Origin: Paraflavitalea pollutisoli
GTDB taxonomy: Bacteria; Bacteroidota; Bacteroidia; Chitinophagales; Chitinophagaceae
DNA: 64,000 bases
Assembly: GCF_029360705.1 (NCBI RefSeq)
Contig: NZ_JARKMX010000014.1
Span: 620,001 to 684,000, forward strand
Reading direction: 5' to 3'
Shown here: positions 17,378 to 27,200 of the stretch, piece by piece
Numbering within the stretch: position 1 is the first letter of the stretch
Layout: the number at the start of each line of letters is the position of its first letter
Made by a program: the position numbers and the translations under genes
Notes under the pieces: model-generated
Databases searched by the model: none
Told to the model about the DNA's origin: nothing
Seen by the model: the letters and a program-made list of their open reading frames with translations, nothing else

Positions 17378-19789
17378 GTGATCATCAACTATTTAAAAAT
17401 CGCCTGGCGTAACCTGGTTCGGAACAAAACGTTCTCCTTTATCAATGTATTTGGCTTATCGGTGGGCCTCACTTGTTTTTTACTGATAGCAGCCTTTGTT
17501 TATGACGAGCTGACCTATGACCGCTATGCCAAAGATGCCGCCAATATGTACCGGGTGCAACTGCACCTGGACGAAAATGGTGGTACCACAGATTTCCCGA
17601 TGGTGGATGCCGCCGTGGGCGAAGGCATTAAAAATGCTTTTCCGGAAGTTGTTAGCTTCACCCGACTCATACGTCGTGGCGGCTGGTTTTTCCAGTACCA
17701 GGGTACTACCTTCAAAGAAGACCGGGTGGCGATCCTCGATGATAATTTCCTCTCGTCCTTTTCCATCAAATTGTCTGAAGGCGATATCAAAACGGCCTTG
17801 CTGGAACCAAACACCATCGTGCTTTCCCGCGCTACGGCCATCAAGTATTTTGGAGAAGGTCCGGCGCTGGGCAAAATGCTGACGGCCCAGGACAAGAGCT
17901 ACCAGGTAACCGGTGTTTTTGAAACATTGCCGGGTAACTCTCATTTCCATTTCGACATGGCCTTTAGCATGAACAGCCTGCAGGCCCGTCAGGAAACCTG
18001 GAGCAATGTATCCCATTATACCTATGTAACCCTTCAACCCGGAACCGATCCTGCCAAACTGGAAGCTAAATTCCCCCAACTGGTGGCCAAATATGTCGTA
18101 CCTGAAATACAGGCCGACATGGGCGTATCATTGGCAGAAGCGCAGAAATCGATTAATACCTTTCGTTTCTTCCTGCAGCCGCTGGCCGACATCCACCTGC
18201 ATTCCAATACGAAATACGAACTGGAAGCCAATGGCGATATCAGCTATGTCTATATATTCAGCGCCCTGGCTTTGTTCATTTTGCTGCTGGCTTGTGTCAA
18301 CTTTACCAACCTGTCTACTGCCAGCGCAACGCGTCGTGCCCGTGAAGTGGGTATCCGTAAAGTGATGGGCTCACAAAAAACACAATTGGTATTGCAGTTC
18401 CTGACAGAATCGATCCTGCTCAGCCTGATCGCTACCGGCATTGCGCTGGCGATCGTATACGCCTTGTTACCGGCCTTCAACCAGGTTAGCGGCAAGGCGA
18501 TCCATATGAATTTCTTTCTGCAATGGCAGACCTTATTGGGTGCCGTAACGGTGAGTCTGCTTACCGGTATCCTCGCCGGCCTCTACCCTTCTTTTGTGTT
18601 GTCGTCTTTTGCCCCCATCAAAGTGTTGAAAGGCCGGCTGGCCACCCAACCCCGTGGCCATTTGCTGCGCAGCGGGCTGGTGGTATTCCAGTTTGTGATC
18701 TCTACTGCCCTGATCATCTCGACCATCATCGTATACCGCCAGCTGTATTTTATGCAAAACCAAAAGCTGGGGTATGATAAAGACCAGGTGCTGATCATCC
18801 AGGATACCTGGGCTGGCCTTGGCAATAATGAGGCCGCCTTCAAACAACAGCTCTTAGCAGATACGCGTGTAAGCCATGCCACCATTTCGTATTCTGTACC
18901 AGCCAATGGCAGCAACGATGGTACGCAGGTATACCTGAAGGCGCAGCAGGAGGGCGACGCCCGACAGGAGATTCAGACGGGTATTTTCCGCGTCGATTAT
19001 GATTACCTGCATACGCTGGGAATGAAGATGGCAGCAGGCAGGAACTTTTCAGCCGACCATCCTGGCGATTCGGCTTCCGTGGTCGTGAATGAAACTGCCG
19101 TACGGGCACTGGGCATTACTGGTAACCCGATCGGCCGCACCATTGTGCGTTCCGGACGCAGGGAGTTTACCATCGTAGGGGTCGTGCAGGATTTTCATAC
19201 CGCTACTGCCCGGCAAAAGATCGCTCCCTTGATGATGTTGCTGGGCCGTAACAACGGCGCCATGATGGTGAAGGTGGCCTCAAAAGATATGACGGCCTTC
19301 CTCGCAGACACCAAAAAGGTATGGCAGTCTTTCAGTCCGCAGACACCTTTCACCTATAGTTTTCTCGATGACCGGTTTGCTCAATTGTATGCAGCTGAAG
19401 AGAAGAGCGGTCAATTGTTTTCAGTGTTTGCCGTGGTCTCCATCGTCATTGCCTGCCTGGGCTTGTTTGGCCTGGTAGCATATACCGTTGAGCAGCGTAC
19501 CCGTGAAATTGGTATCCGCAAGGTACTGGGCGCTTCCGTACAGCAAGTGCTGGTGCTCGTATCGAAAGAGTTCCTGTTGCTTGTGGGTATTGCATTGGTG
19601 ATCGCTGTGCCGGCCAGCTGGTGGGCGATGACCCAATGGCTGGAAGATTTTGCGTATCGTACCCGCATCGATGCGGGCGTATTTATACTGGCCGGGGTGA
19701 TCGCTTTGCTGATCGCTGCCGTCACCATCAGCTTCCAGGCCATTCGGGCCGCGCTGATGAATCCCGTCAAGAGCTTAAGAAGTGAATAA
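17378..19789 (+). CDS. Double-FtsX ABC permease P4
   Basis: 803 residues from a GTG start; the first residues INYLKIAWRNL line up exactly with those of its neighbours, which fixes the start. Coupling segments are REVGIRKVMGS and REIGIRKVLGAS. TM2 is followed by STASATRRARE, so the TARS motif of most paralogs is altered. The first periplasmic domain ends DIHLHSNTKYELEANGDI, close to P1 and P7. The second has QDFHTATARQ, a weak form of the KDFHFxSLH motif. It ends NPVKSLRSE. Confidence 0.92.
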   Translation: MIINYLKIAWRNLVRNKTFSFINVFGLSVGLTCFLLIAAFVYDELTYDRYAKDAANMYRVQLHLDENGGTTDFPMVDAAVGEGIKNAFPEVVSFTRLIRRGGWFFQYQGTTFKEDRVAILDDNFLSSFSIKLSEGDIKTALLEPNTIVLSRATAIKYFGEGPALGKMLTAQDKSYQVTGVFETLPGNSHFHFDMAFSMNSLQARQETWSNVSHYTYVTLQPGTDPAKLEAKFPQLVAKYVVPEIQADMGVSLAEAQKSINTFRFFLQPLADIHLHSNTKYELEANGDISYVYIFSALALFILLLACVNFTNLSTASATRRAREVGIRKVMGSQKTQLVLQFLTESILLSLIATGIALAIVYALLPAFNQVSGKAIHMNFFLQWQTLLGAVTVSLLTGILAGLYPSFVLSSFAPIKVLKGRLATQPRGHLLRSGLVVFQFVISTALIISTIIVYRQLYFMQNQKLGYDKDQVLIIQDTWAGLGNNEAAFKQQLLADTRVSHATISYSVPANGSNDGTQVYLKAQQEGDARQEIQTGIFRVDYDYLHTLGMKMAAGRNFSADHPGDSASVVVNETAVRALGITGNPIGRTIVRSGRREFTIVGVVQDFHTATARQKIAPLMMLLGRNNGAMMVKVASKDMTAFLADTKKVWQSFSPQTPFTYSFLDDRFAQLYAAEEKSGQLFSVFAVVSIVIACLGLFGLVAYTVEQRTREIGIRKVLGASVQQVLVLVSKEFLLLVGIALVIAVPASWWAMTQWLEDFAYRTRIDAGVFILAGVIALLIAAVTISFQAIRAALMNPVKSLRSE

Positions 19790-19844
19790 CAGATAAGGCT
19801 ATGAGGAAAATGTAAGTCATTCTCAACAACTAAAACCTGTCTGT

Positions 19845-22289
19845 ATGTTTGTGAATTTCTTCAAACCAGGGTGGAGAACCTTGTTACGTAACAAGGGATA
19901 TACTACCATCAATGTACTGGGGTTGGCGCTGGGCATCAGCTCCTGCCTGGTTATTTTCCTCATTGCCAGTTATGAACTGGGTTACGATCGTTTTCATCCT
20001 AACCGCGACCGCGTCTACCGAATTGTAGGTGCCAGCCAGTTTAAGAACGAAGCGGTCCGCAAAAAAGGCTATGTGCCCGCGCCGGTACCCATGCGGGTAC
20101 GCGAACAGGTGAGCGGGCTGGAACAGGTAACTGCTTTCCACAACTACTATGCATCGGTAACCGTGCCTCAGCCCAACCAGGAGGCGAGGGTATTTGAAGT
20201 CGTACGCGATCAACCTTCGCCGGTTATCATAACCGAACCTTCTTATTTTTCCATCTTCACGTACCAATGGCTGGCTGGCAACCCCGCAAAGGCGCTGTCG
20301 GCCCCCTTCCAGGTGGTATTGACGGAAAAAGCGGCCAGCCGCTATTTCGGCGACCAGCCTGCTGCCAACCTCATCGGCCGGGAACTCTACTACAATGACT
20401 CCCTGCATGTACAGGTTGCCGGTATCGTGCGCGACTGGACGGGTAACACCGATTTTGGTTTTACGGATTTCATCTCCTTTGCTACTATACCCAATAGCTT
20501 CCTGAAAGAGAACATCGATATGAATGCGTGGGGCATGTGGGACTACTACTCACAGGCCTATGTAAAGCTGGCGCCCGGTACCACTCCTGAGCAGGTCAAT
20601 GCCCATCTTACCCGCTTTGCCAAAGACAATATGCAAGGGCCAGGCAACCAGTTGCAACTGCAACCCCTGTCGGATATTCATTTTAATGAAGACTATGCCG
20701 ACGGTTATGCCCGCAAGGTGCATTTACCCACCTTGTACGGATTGATGGGCATTGCCCTGTTCATACTGCTGATCGCTGTGATCAACTTTGTCAACCTCTC
20801 GACGGCACAATCCATCACGCGCGCCAAAGAGATCGGGGTACGTAAAGTGTTGGGTAGCGGACGGGCGAGCTTGCGGTTGCAGTTCTTTGGCGAAACCTTC
20901 CTGATCACACTCGCAGCCCTCGTACTCTCCGTGATCATGCTGAAACCCATTTTAGCCGCCTTCAATGACTTTATACCGACCGGCGTACTGGTCAATCCTT
21001 TCACGAAAACGACCTGGCTGATCCTGGCCATCATTTTGGTAGCAACCACCTTACTGGCCGGCTTTTACCCGGCCGGTGTTATTGCCGCCTTCAAACCCGT
21101 GACCAGTCTGAAAGGACAACCATCGACTACCGTACATGGCAAACAATACCTGCGCAAATCGCTCATCGTATTTCAGTTTACCGTATCGCTGGTCTTCATC
21201 ATCGGAACATTGGTGGTGGGCAAGCAAATTCACTATATGCTCAACACGGACCTGGGTTTCGATCATGATGCGATCGTCAACCTGCGTCCGGGGCGTGATG
21301 CCTCTGCTGCCAGTAAACAATTGCTGGCCCAACAACTGCTTCAGTTGCCCGGCGTCAAAGCGGTTAGCATTCATGGAGAAACTCCGGCCGCCAAAAGACA
21401 TGGTGGAACCTCTATCAAGACGCTCGGCAGCCAGCTGACAGACAATGAGATCACATCTTCATTTGGATATGTAGATGCGCAATATTTATCGCTGTACCAG
21501 ATCAAACTACTGGCTGGGCGCAACCTGTTGCCATCCGACACCCTGCGTGAATTTGTGGTCAATGCCACCTGCGCCCGGGCGCTGGGCTTCGACACACCCG
21601 AAAAAGCCATTGGCCAAATCGTACAAGTCGGTATAGCCGGAAAAACAGGACCAATAGTTGGCGTTATGGATGATTTTCATGCGAAGTCGTTCCATGAAGC
21701 GATCCCCCCTTTCTTCCTGACAACCGAGGCCAAGGCCTACCGCACCATCAGCGTTAAACTGGCTACCGGCCAGCAACAATTGGGTACCGTAAAAGGCTTA
21801 CTGGCCGCCATCGACAGTAAATGGAAAGCAGTATACCCCGACAAAAAACCATCGTTGACCTTTTTTGATGAAACACTGGCAGCGATGTATGAAAAAGAGC
21901 AGAAAACAGCGCGGTTGATGAATACGGCCATGGGTATGGCTATTTTCATCTCCTGCATCGGTTTATTTGGACTGGCTACTTTCACGATGCAGCAAAGAGC
22001 CAAGGAGATCGGCATCCGCAAGGTGCTGGGAGCTACCGTTGGTAATATCACCTCGATGCTGACCAGGGAATTTGTACAGCTGGTGTTGATCGCAACGCTG
22101 ATTGCAGCGCCGGTGGCCTGGTACTTTATGCATCACTGGCTGGAAGACTTTGCCTACCGCACCGCCATCAGTTGGTGGATCATCGCACTGGCAGGCATAC
22201 TGGCTACCGGCATCACGTTGTGTACGATTGGTATACAGGCCATCCGGGCAGCCATGGCCAACCCGGTTAAAAGTTTGAGAAACGAATAA
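19845..22289 (+). CDS. Double-FtsX ABC permease P5
   Basis: 814 residues, joint longest in the array. The N-terminus FVNFFKPGWRTLLRNKG departs from the common KxAWRNL. Coupling segments are KEIGVRKVLGS and KEIGIRKVLGAT. TM2 is followed by STAQSITRA. The first domain ends DIHFNEDYADGYARKV and the second has DDFHAKSFH. It ends NPVKSLRNE. A hairpin without a T-tract lies directly behind the stop (22295-22316), so this gene may close the first transcript segment of the array. Confidence 0.92.
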   Translation: MFVNFFKPGWRTLLRNKGYTTINVLGLALGISSCLVIFLIASYELGYDRFHPNRDRVYRIVGASQFKNEAVRKKGYVPAPVPMRVREQVSGLEQVTAFHNYYASVTVPQPNQEARVFEVVRDQPSPVIITEPSYFSIFTYQWLAGNPAKALSAPFQVVLTEKAASRYFGDQPAANLIGRELYYNDSLHVQVAGIVRDWTGNTDFGFTDFISFATIPNSFLKENIDMNAWGMWDYYSQAYVKLAPGTTPEQVNAHLTRFAKDNMQGPGNQLQLQPLSDIHFNEDYADGYARKVHLPTLYGLMGIALFILLIAVINFVNLSTAQSITRAKEIGVRKVLGSGRASLRLQFFGETFLITLAALVLSVIMLKPILAAFNDFIPTGVLVNPFTKTTWLILAIILVATTLLAGFYPAGVIAAFKPVTSLKGQPSTTVHGKQYLRKSLIVFQFTVSLVFIIGTLVVGKQIHYMLNTDLGFDHDAIVNLRPGRDASAASKQLLAQQLLQLPGVKAVSIHGETPAAKRHGGTSIKTLGSQLTDNEITSSFGYVDAQYLSLYQIKLLAGRNLLPSDTLREFVVNATCARALGFDTPEKAIGQIVQVGIAGKTGPIVGVMDDFHAKSFHEAIPPFFLTTEAKAYRTISVKLATGQQQLGTVKGLLAAIDSKWKAVYPDKKPSLTFFDETLAAMYEKEQKTARLMNTAMGMAIFISCIGLFGLATFTMQQRAKEIGIRKVLGATVGNITSMLTREFVQLVLIATLIAAPVAWYFMHHWLEDFAYRTAISWWIIALAGILATGITLCTIGIQAIRAAMANPVKSLRNE

Positions 22290-22294
22290 AGTGT

Positions 22295-22316
22295 CAGCCT
22301 GCTGTCAAGCAGGCTG
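22295..22316 (+). other. Hairpin between P5 and P6
   Basis: CAGCCTGCT (22295-22303) pairs with AGCAGGCTG (22308-22316) around GTCA, a perfect 9-base stem six bases after the P5 stop. The following bases (TGCTTGTAC) are not T-rich, so it is more likely an RNA-stabilising or processing element than an efficient terminator. Confidence 0.5.
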
Positions 22317-22352
22317 TGCTTGTACTATATCAACCAATAAAATCTATCGACC

Positions 22353-24740
22353 GTGTTCAGGAACTATTTAAAAACCGCCTGGCGGAACTTGTGGAAGAAC
22401 AAAACCATGGCCTTCATCAATGTGCTGGGCCTGGTAACGGGTATTACCTGCTGCCTGCTGATCGGCCTGTACATACAGCATGAATACAGCTTCGACAAGT
22501 TTCAGGCCAAGGGCAACCGTATTACCCGGGTAATCATGGACTACCGGTTTTCGAGTGGCGATGGTAAAAAGGTGGCTGTGACCAGTACCAAAGTATTGCC
22601 GGTCTTTGCACGTACTTTTCCGGAGATAGAATCGGGCATGCGCATGACGTCTGCCTTCCGGGTGGTAACATTGGGTGACCAGCGCTTCGAAGAAAAGAAC
22701 TTCCTTTATGCAGACTCAACTTTCTTCGACCTGTTTTCTTTTTCACTGACCCAGGGCGATCCCAAAAACGCCTTATCAGGTATAAACAAGGTGGTGCTGA
22801 CAGCCAGTACAGCTACTAAATATTTCGGTCTGCAAAACCCGATGGGTAAGATCTTACAGATCGGCGCCAATGCAGTGCCCTATGAGGTCACCGGCATCCT
22901 GCCCGATCTGCCTTCCAACTCGCAGATCACGTTCGACTTCCTGTGCTCTTTTTCCTCGCTGCAGGCCAACCAGGAGAAGACCTGGTGGAATGCCAATTAT
23001 ACGACCTTCCTGTTGCTGAAAAAGGAAACCGATTTCGCGCCGCTGGAAGCCAAGATCAAGGCGTATATGGATAAAGACATGAAGGGCGCCAACGCCAGCA
23101 TCGAGTTTACCCTGGAACGTTTTGATCGTATCCACCTCCACTCGCCATACGATGGTCTGGTACCGAATACCAATATCACGTACCTGTATATCCTCACCGG
23201 TGTGGCCTTGCTCATCCTGAGCATTGCCTGCATTACTTACGTTAATCTCAGTACGGCCCGCTCCATCGACCGCAGCCGTGAAGTGGGTATCCGTAAAGCG
23301 ATCGGTGCCTTGAAGCACCAGATCTTCCGCCAGTTCATTGCCGAATCACTGCTGCTCTGCACACTGGCTATGTTGGCCAGTGCTGGTGTGGTGGCATTGC
23401 TGCTGCCGGCCTTCAATCATTTATCTGGCGCCAGTTTATCGTTTCCCTCCTTGCTGACACCCGCCATTCTCGGGGTGATGGGCCTTATCATTGCCTGCGT
23501 GAGCTTCCTGGCGGGCAGCTACCCCGCACTGGTGCTGGCCGCTTTCAAACCGGTCAAGGTGTTGAAAGGCGCAGCCGTCAAGAATAGCTCCGGCGCCTGG
23601 TTGCGCAAAACACTCATCGTATTCCAGTTTGGCATCTCGGTATTCCTCGTGATCGGTACGCTCATCATTCACCAGCAGATGACCTTCATCCAGGAAAAAA
23701 AGCTGGGCTATGATCGTGACCATATCCTCGTTTTGCCGCTCGATAGTAAACTGCTGGATAAATATGCCACGCTGAAAGGTCAACTACTCAATCAACCGGG
23801 CGTAGTGAGCGTAACACGTTCCAATGCCCTGCCTACGCAGATCGGCAGTGGCTTCAACATGCGTAACGCCACCATGGCCGAAACAGACAATATGGCCGTG
23901 ACCGCCGCCACGATCGACGAAGACTATCTGAAGACGATGGGTATAGAACTGGTGGCCGGCGCTCCCCTCACCCACCAGGATTACATCGATGGCACACTCG
24001 ATAGCTTCGAATTACGCTACTACCATTATATCCTCAACGAGTCTGCTGCTAAAGCACTGGGATGGACACCCCAAGAGGCCATTGGCAAAAAGATGTGGCT
24101 CGACGCGAGCCGGCCGGGTGAGGTAAAAGGCGTAACCAAAGATTTCCATTTCCAGTCGCTGCATTCGGCCGTGATGCCGCTGGTGTTGTTTACAGACACC
24201 TGGGGGGCCAACCTGCTCGTCAAGATCTCCGGTGAGCATATCGGTAACACCCTCGAAGCGATCAATTCCACCTGGAAATCCATGGCGCCGCATCGTCCGT
24301 TCAGCTATCATTTTCTCGATGAGGACTACAATAAAATGTATGCTTCCGAGCAGCGGTTGGGCAAGATCATGAACCTGTTTGCCGGCATTGCCATCGTACT
24401 GGCCTGTATGGGCTTGTTTGGCCTGGCCTACCACGCCATGCAGCAACGGCAAAAAGAGATTGGCATCCGTAAAGTATTGGGGGCATCCGTGGCACAGATA
24501 CTCGTACTCGTATCCAGGAACTTCCTCCTGCTGGTATTAATTGCTTTTGCGATTGCGGTACCAGCCACCTGGTGGGCGATGAATAACTGGCTGCAAGACT
24601 TTGCTTACCGGATCGACATCAACTGGTTGGTCTTTGCCGTTGGCGGTTTGCTGATAATGGCCATTGCCGCCGTGACCGTCGGGGCGCAGGCGATCAAAGC
24701 AGCGCTGACGAATCCCGTTAAGAGTTTGAAGAACGAATAA
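22353..24740 (+). CDS. Double-FtsX ABC permease P6
   Basis: 795 residues from a GTG start; the opening FRNYLKTAWRNLWKNK matches P3 and P11 and supports it. Coupling segments are REVGIRKAIGA (Ala for the usual Val) and KEIGIRKVLGAS. The first domain ends RIHLHSPYDGLVPNTNI and the second has KDFHFQSLH and YHFLDEDY. TM1 is followed by HEYSFDKF. It ends NPVKSLKNE. It lies 63 bases after P5, across a hairpin, and 28 bases before P7. Confidence 0.92.
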   Translation: MFRNYLKTAWRNLWKNKTMAFINVLGLVTGITCCLLIGLYIQHEYSFDKFQAKGNRITRVIMDYRFSSGDGKKVAVTSTKVLPVFARTFPEIESGMRMTSAFRVVTLGDQRFEEKNFLYADSTFFDLFSFSLTQGDPKNALSGINKVVLTASTATKYFGLQNPMGKILQIGANAVPYEVTGILPDLPSNSQITFDFLCSFSSLQANQEKTWWNANYTTFLLLKKETDFAPLEAKIKAYMDKDMKGANASIEFTLERFDRIHLHSPYDGLVPNTNITYLYILTGVALLILSIACITYVNLSTARSIDRSREVGIRKAIGALKHQIFRQFIAESLLLCTLAMLASAGVVALLLPAFNHLSGASLSFPSLLTPAILGVMGLIIACVSFLAGSYPALVLAAFKPVKVLKGAAVKNSSGAWLRKTLIVFQFGISVFLVIGTLIIHQQMTFIQEKKLGYDRDHILVLPLDSKLLDKYATLKGQLLNQPGVVSVTRSNALPTQIGSGFNMRNATMAETDNMAVTAATIDEDYLKTMGIELVAGAPLTHQDYIDGTLDSFELRYYHYILNESAAKALGWTPQEAIGKKMWLDASRPGEVKGVTKDFHFQSLHSAVMPLVLFTDTWGANLLVKISGEHIGNTLEAINSTWKSMAPHRPFSYHFLDEDYNKMYASEQRLGKIMNLFAGIAIVLACMGLFGLAYHAMQQRQKEIGIRKVLGASVAQILVLVSRNFLLLVLIAFAIAVPATWWAMNNWLQDFAYRIDINWLVFAVGGLLIMAIAAVTVGAQAIKAALTNPVKSLKNE

Positions 24741-24768
24741 CTCCTTATAAGCCTTATACAAGCAACCT

Positions 24769-27162
24769 ATGTGGCGCAATTATTTTAAAACAGCTTTCCG
24801 CAACCTGCTTCGCACCAAAGCGTATGCAAGTATCAATATCGCGGGACTTACGATCGGGCTCACGGCCTTCTGGCTCATTGCCCTGTACATCGCCGACGAG
24901 CTCAGCTATGAACGCTTTCATACGCAGGCGAATCGTATTTACCGCGTGGCCCAGCATACCCGCTGGGATGGTGGGGATATGCACCAGGCATCTACATCGG
25001 CGCCCTTCGCCCCCGCTCTGAAGGATTACTTTCCCCAGGTGCAGGAAGCAACCCGCATTATCCCCGAAGGCGGCGGCATTATTGCGTACAACAACAAACC
25101 CATCAAAGCAGAAGATATCTTCTTCGCCGATGCCAATATCTTCAAAGTATTTACTTACCCTTTCCTGGCCGGCGATGCGAATACGGCGCTTGCCCGCCCC
25201 GAGTCGATCGTACTGAGTGAAACACTGGCGCGTAAATTATTTGGTGATCCGAGAAAGGCGTTGAATCAAACGGTATACTTCAGCAATAACTATCCCAACC
25301 TGGTGACGGGTGTGATGCGTGATGTACCTGCCAATACGCACCTGCGCTTCAGCGGCCTGCGTTCTTTACCGGCGAACTATACCGACAACTGGCAAAACTT
25401 CAACAGTTATACTTACCTCTTGTTGCGCGCGGGCACCGATGTTCACCAGGTAGCAGCCGGCCTGCCTGCTTTTGCTGCCGGCAGCATCCAGAAGATCATG
25501 CGGGTGACAGACTACCGGCTGGAGCTGCAACCACTGACCGATATACACCTGCACAGTAACCTGCAGTACGAACTCGGTCCCAACAGCAGCATCAACCGGG
25601 TATACATCTTTTCAGCCATCGCTTTGCTGGTCCTGGCTATTGCCATCATCAACTATATCAACCTGTCTACCGCCCGGTCTTCTACGCGTATCCGCGAAGT
25701 AGGGGTACGTAAGGTCATTGGCTCCGGCCGCTGGCACCTCATCGGTATGTTCATTGCCGAGGCGCTGGTCTTGACCCTGGTATCAACCCTACTGGCCTGG
25801 TTCTGTACGCAGATCCTGTTACCCTTGTTCAACTCATTGTCGGGCAAGGAACTCAGCATCTGGCGTTTCGGGGTACCACTCACCTTGCTGTTCATCCTGG
25901 CGTTTGCGTTATTGACGGGCGCCATGAGTGGCCTCTACCCGGCCATCTTTCTTTCGCGCTTCAAGGCTATTCCGGCTTTGAAAGGACAAATGGGTAACCT
26001 GTCGACCAGTATCTTCTTCCGCAAATCATTGGTCGTATTTCAATTTACCATTACAGTGATCATGATAGCCGGCTCGCTGGTCATCTACCGCCAAATGCAG
26101 TTTACATCCAAAAAAGACCTCGGCTTCAACAAAGAACAGGTACTCACCTTTCATATACATGACCGGGAGGTTCGCAAACAAGTCAGCGCTATCAAAACGC
26201 AGCTGCTGCAAAATCCGCTGGTGCAGGGGGTATCGGCAGCCGGCAATCCCATCGGCAACAATGACCTCGGTGAACATGGATTCACTTTCGAGACCAATGA
26301 CGGCTCCTTCACCACCAGCAGCAAAATGGCGCAGGAACTGATGGTGGATGCAGAATACCTGGGCACAATGGGCATTCAGCTGGCACAGGGCCGCAACTTC
26401 ATTCCCGGCGCCGAAGCGGATAAATACAGCGGCGCCATCGTCAACGAAACCCTGGTGAAGGAAATGGGCTGGACAAATGCCCTCCATAAACGCGTACGTT
26501 TCAAATACGGAGCAGACGAAGTCGGTGAAAGAACTGTGGTGGGTGTTGTGAAAGATTTTCACACCTACTCTCTACAGCATAAGGTAGGATCGATGGTATT
26601 GCTGATGCCGCCCGTCGCCACCATGGAAGACAACCTGTATGTAAAGATCAATACCGACCATACGAAACAAGCACTCGCCTGGATCGAAAAAGTATACAAG
26701 GAGTTTGACCGGAGCAACCCTGTCGAGTTCAACTTCCTCGACCAGAATTTCGCCCGGCAATATGCAGCCGAGCAAAAGCAGGAAACCCTGTCACTGATAT
26801 TCACCATACTGGCCGTATTGATCGCTTCCCTTGGCCTCTTTGGCCTGGCTGCCTTTACGGCGCAGCAAAAGATCAAAGAGATCGGTATCCGCAAGGTATT
26901 GGGAGCCTCTGTGCCTTCGATCGTACGTATGCTCAGTACCGACTTCATCAAACTGGTAGCCTTCGCGATCGTGATCGCTACACCGATTGCATGGCTGTCG
27001 ATGCACCAATGGTTGCAGGGCTTCGCCTACCGGATTGACATACAATGGTGGATATTTGGACTGGCCGGTATCCTGGCCCTGTTCATAACGCTGGCAACGA
27101 TCAGCATACATGCCATCAAAGCCGCGTTGGCAAACCCGATAGAAAGCCTGCGCAACGAATAA
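24769..27162 (+). CDS. Double-FtsX ABC permease P7
   Basis: 797 residues, ATG start. Coupling segments are REVGVRKVIGS and KEIGIRKVLGAS. The helix after the first coupling segment reads GMFIAEA where most copies have QF-x-x-E. The first domain ends DIHLHSNLQYELGPNSSI and the second has KDFHTYSLQ and FNFLDQNF. The C-terminus NPIESLRNE replaces the common Val-Lys by Ile-Glu, reversing a charge in an otherwise constant tail. It lies 38 bases before P8. Confidence 0.92.
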   Translation: MWRNYFKTAFRNLLRTKAYASINIAGLTIGLTAFWLIALYIADELSYERFHTQANRIYRVAQHTRWDGGDMHQASTSAPFAPALKDYFPQVQEATRIIPEGGGIIAYNNKPIKAEDIFFADANIFKVFTYPFLAGDANTALARPESIVLSETLARKLFGDPRKALNQTVYFSNNYPNLVTGVMRDVPANTHLRFSGLRSLPANYTDNWQNFNSYTYLLLRAGTDVHQVAAGLPAFAAGSIQKIMRVTDYRLELQPLTDIHLHSNLQYELGPNSSINRVYIFSAIALLVLAIAIINYINLSTARSSTRIREVGVRKVIGSGRWHLIGMFIAEALVLTLVSTLLAWFCTQILLPLFNSLSGKELSIWRFGVPLTLLFILAFALLTGAMSGLYPAIFLSRFKAIPALKGQMGNLSTSIFFRKSLVVFQFTITVIMIAGSLVIYRQMQFTSKKDLGFNKEQVLTFHIHDREVRKQVSAIKTQLLQNPLVQGVSAAGNPIGNNDLGEHGFTFETNDGSFTTSSKMAQELMVDAEYLGTMGIQLAQGRNFIPGAEADKYSGAIVNETLVKEMGWTNALHKRVRFKYGADEVGERTVVGVVKDFHTYSLQHKVGSMVLLMPPVATMEDNLYVKINTDHTKQALAWIEKVYKEFDRSNPVEFNFLDQNFARQYAAEQKQETLSLIFTILAVLIASLGLFGLAAFTAQQKIKEIGIRKVLGASVPSIVRMLSTDFIKLVAFAIVIATPIAWLSMHQWLQGFAYRIDIQWWIFGLAGILALFITLATISIHAIKAALANPIESLRNE

Positions 27163-27200
27163 AGAAGTATAGCCTATTAAACGTATAAAAACAGTTACCC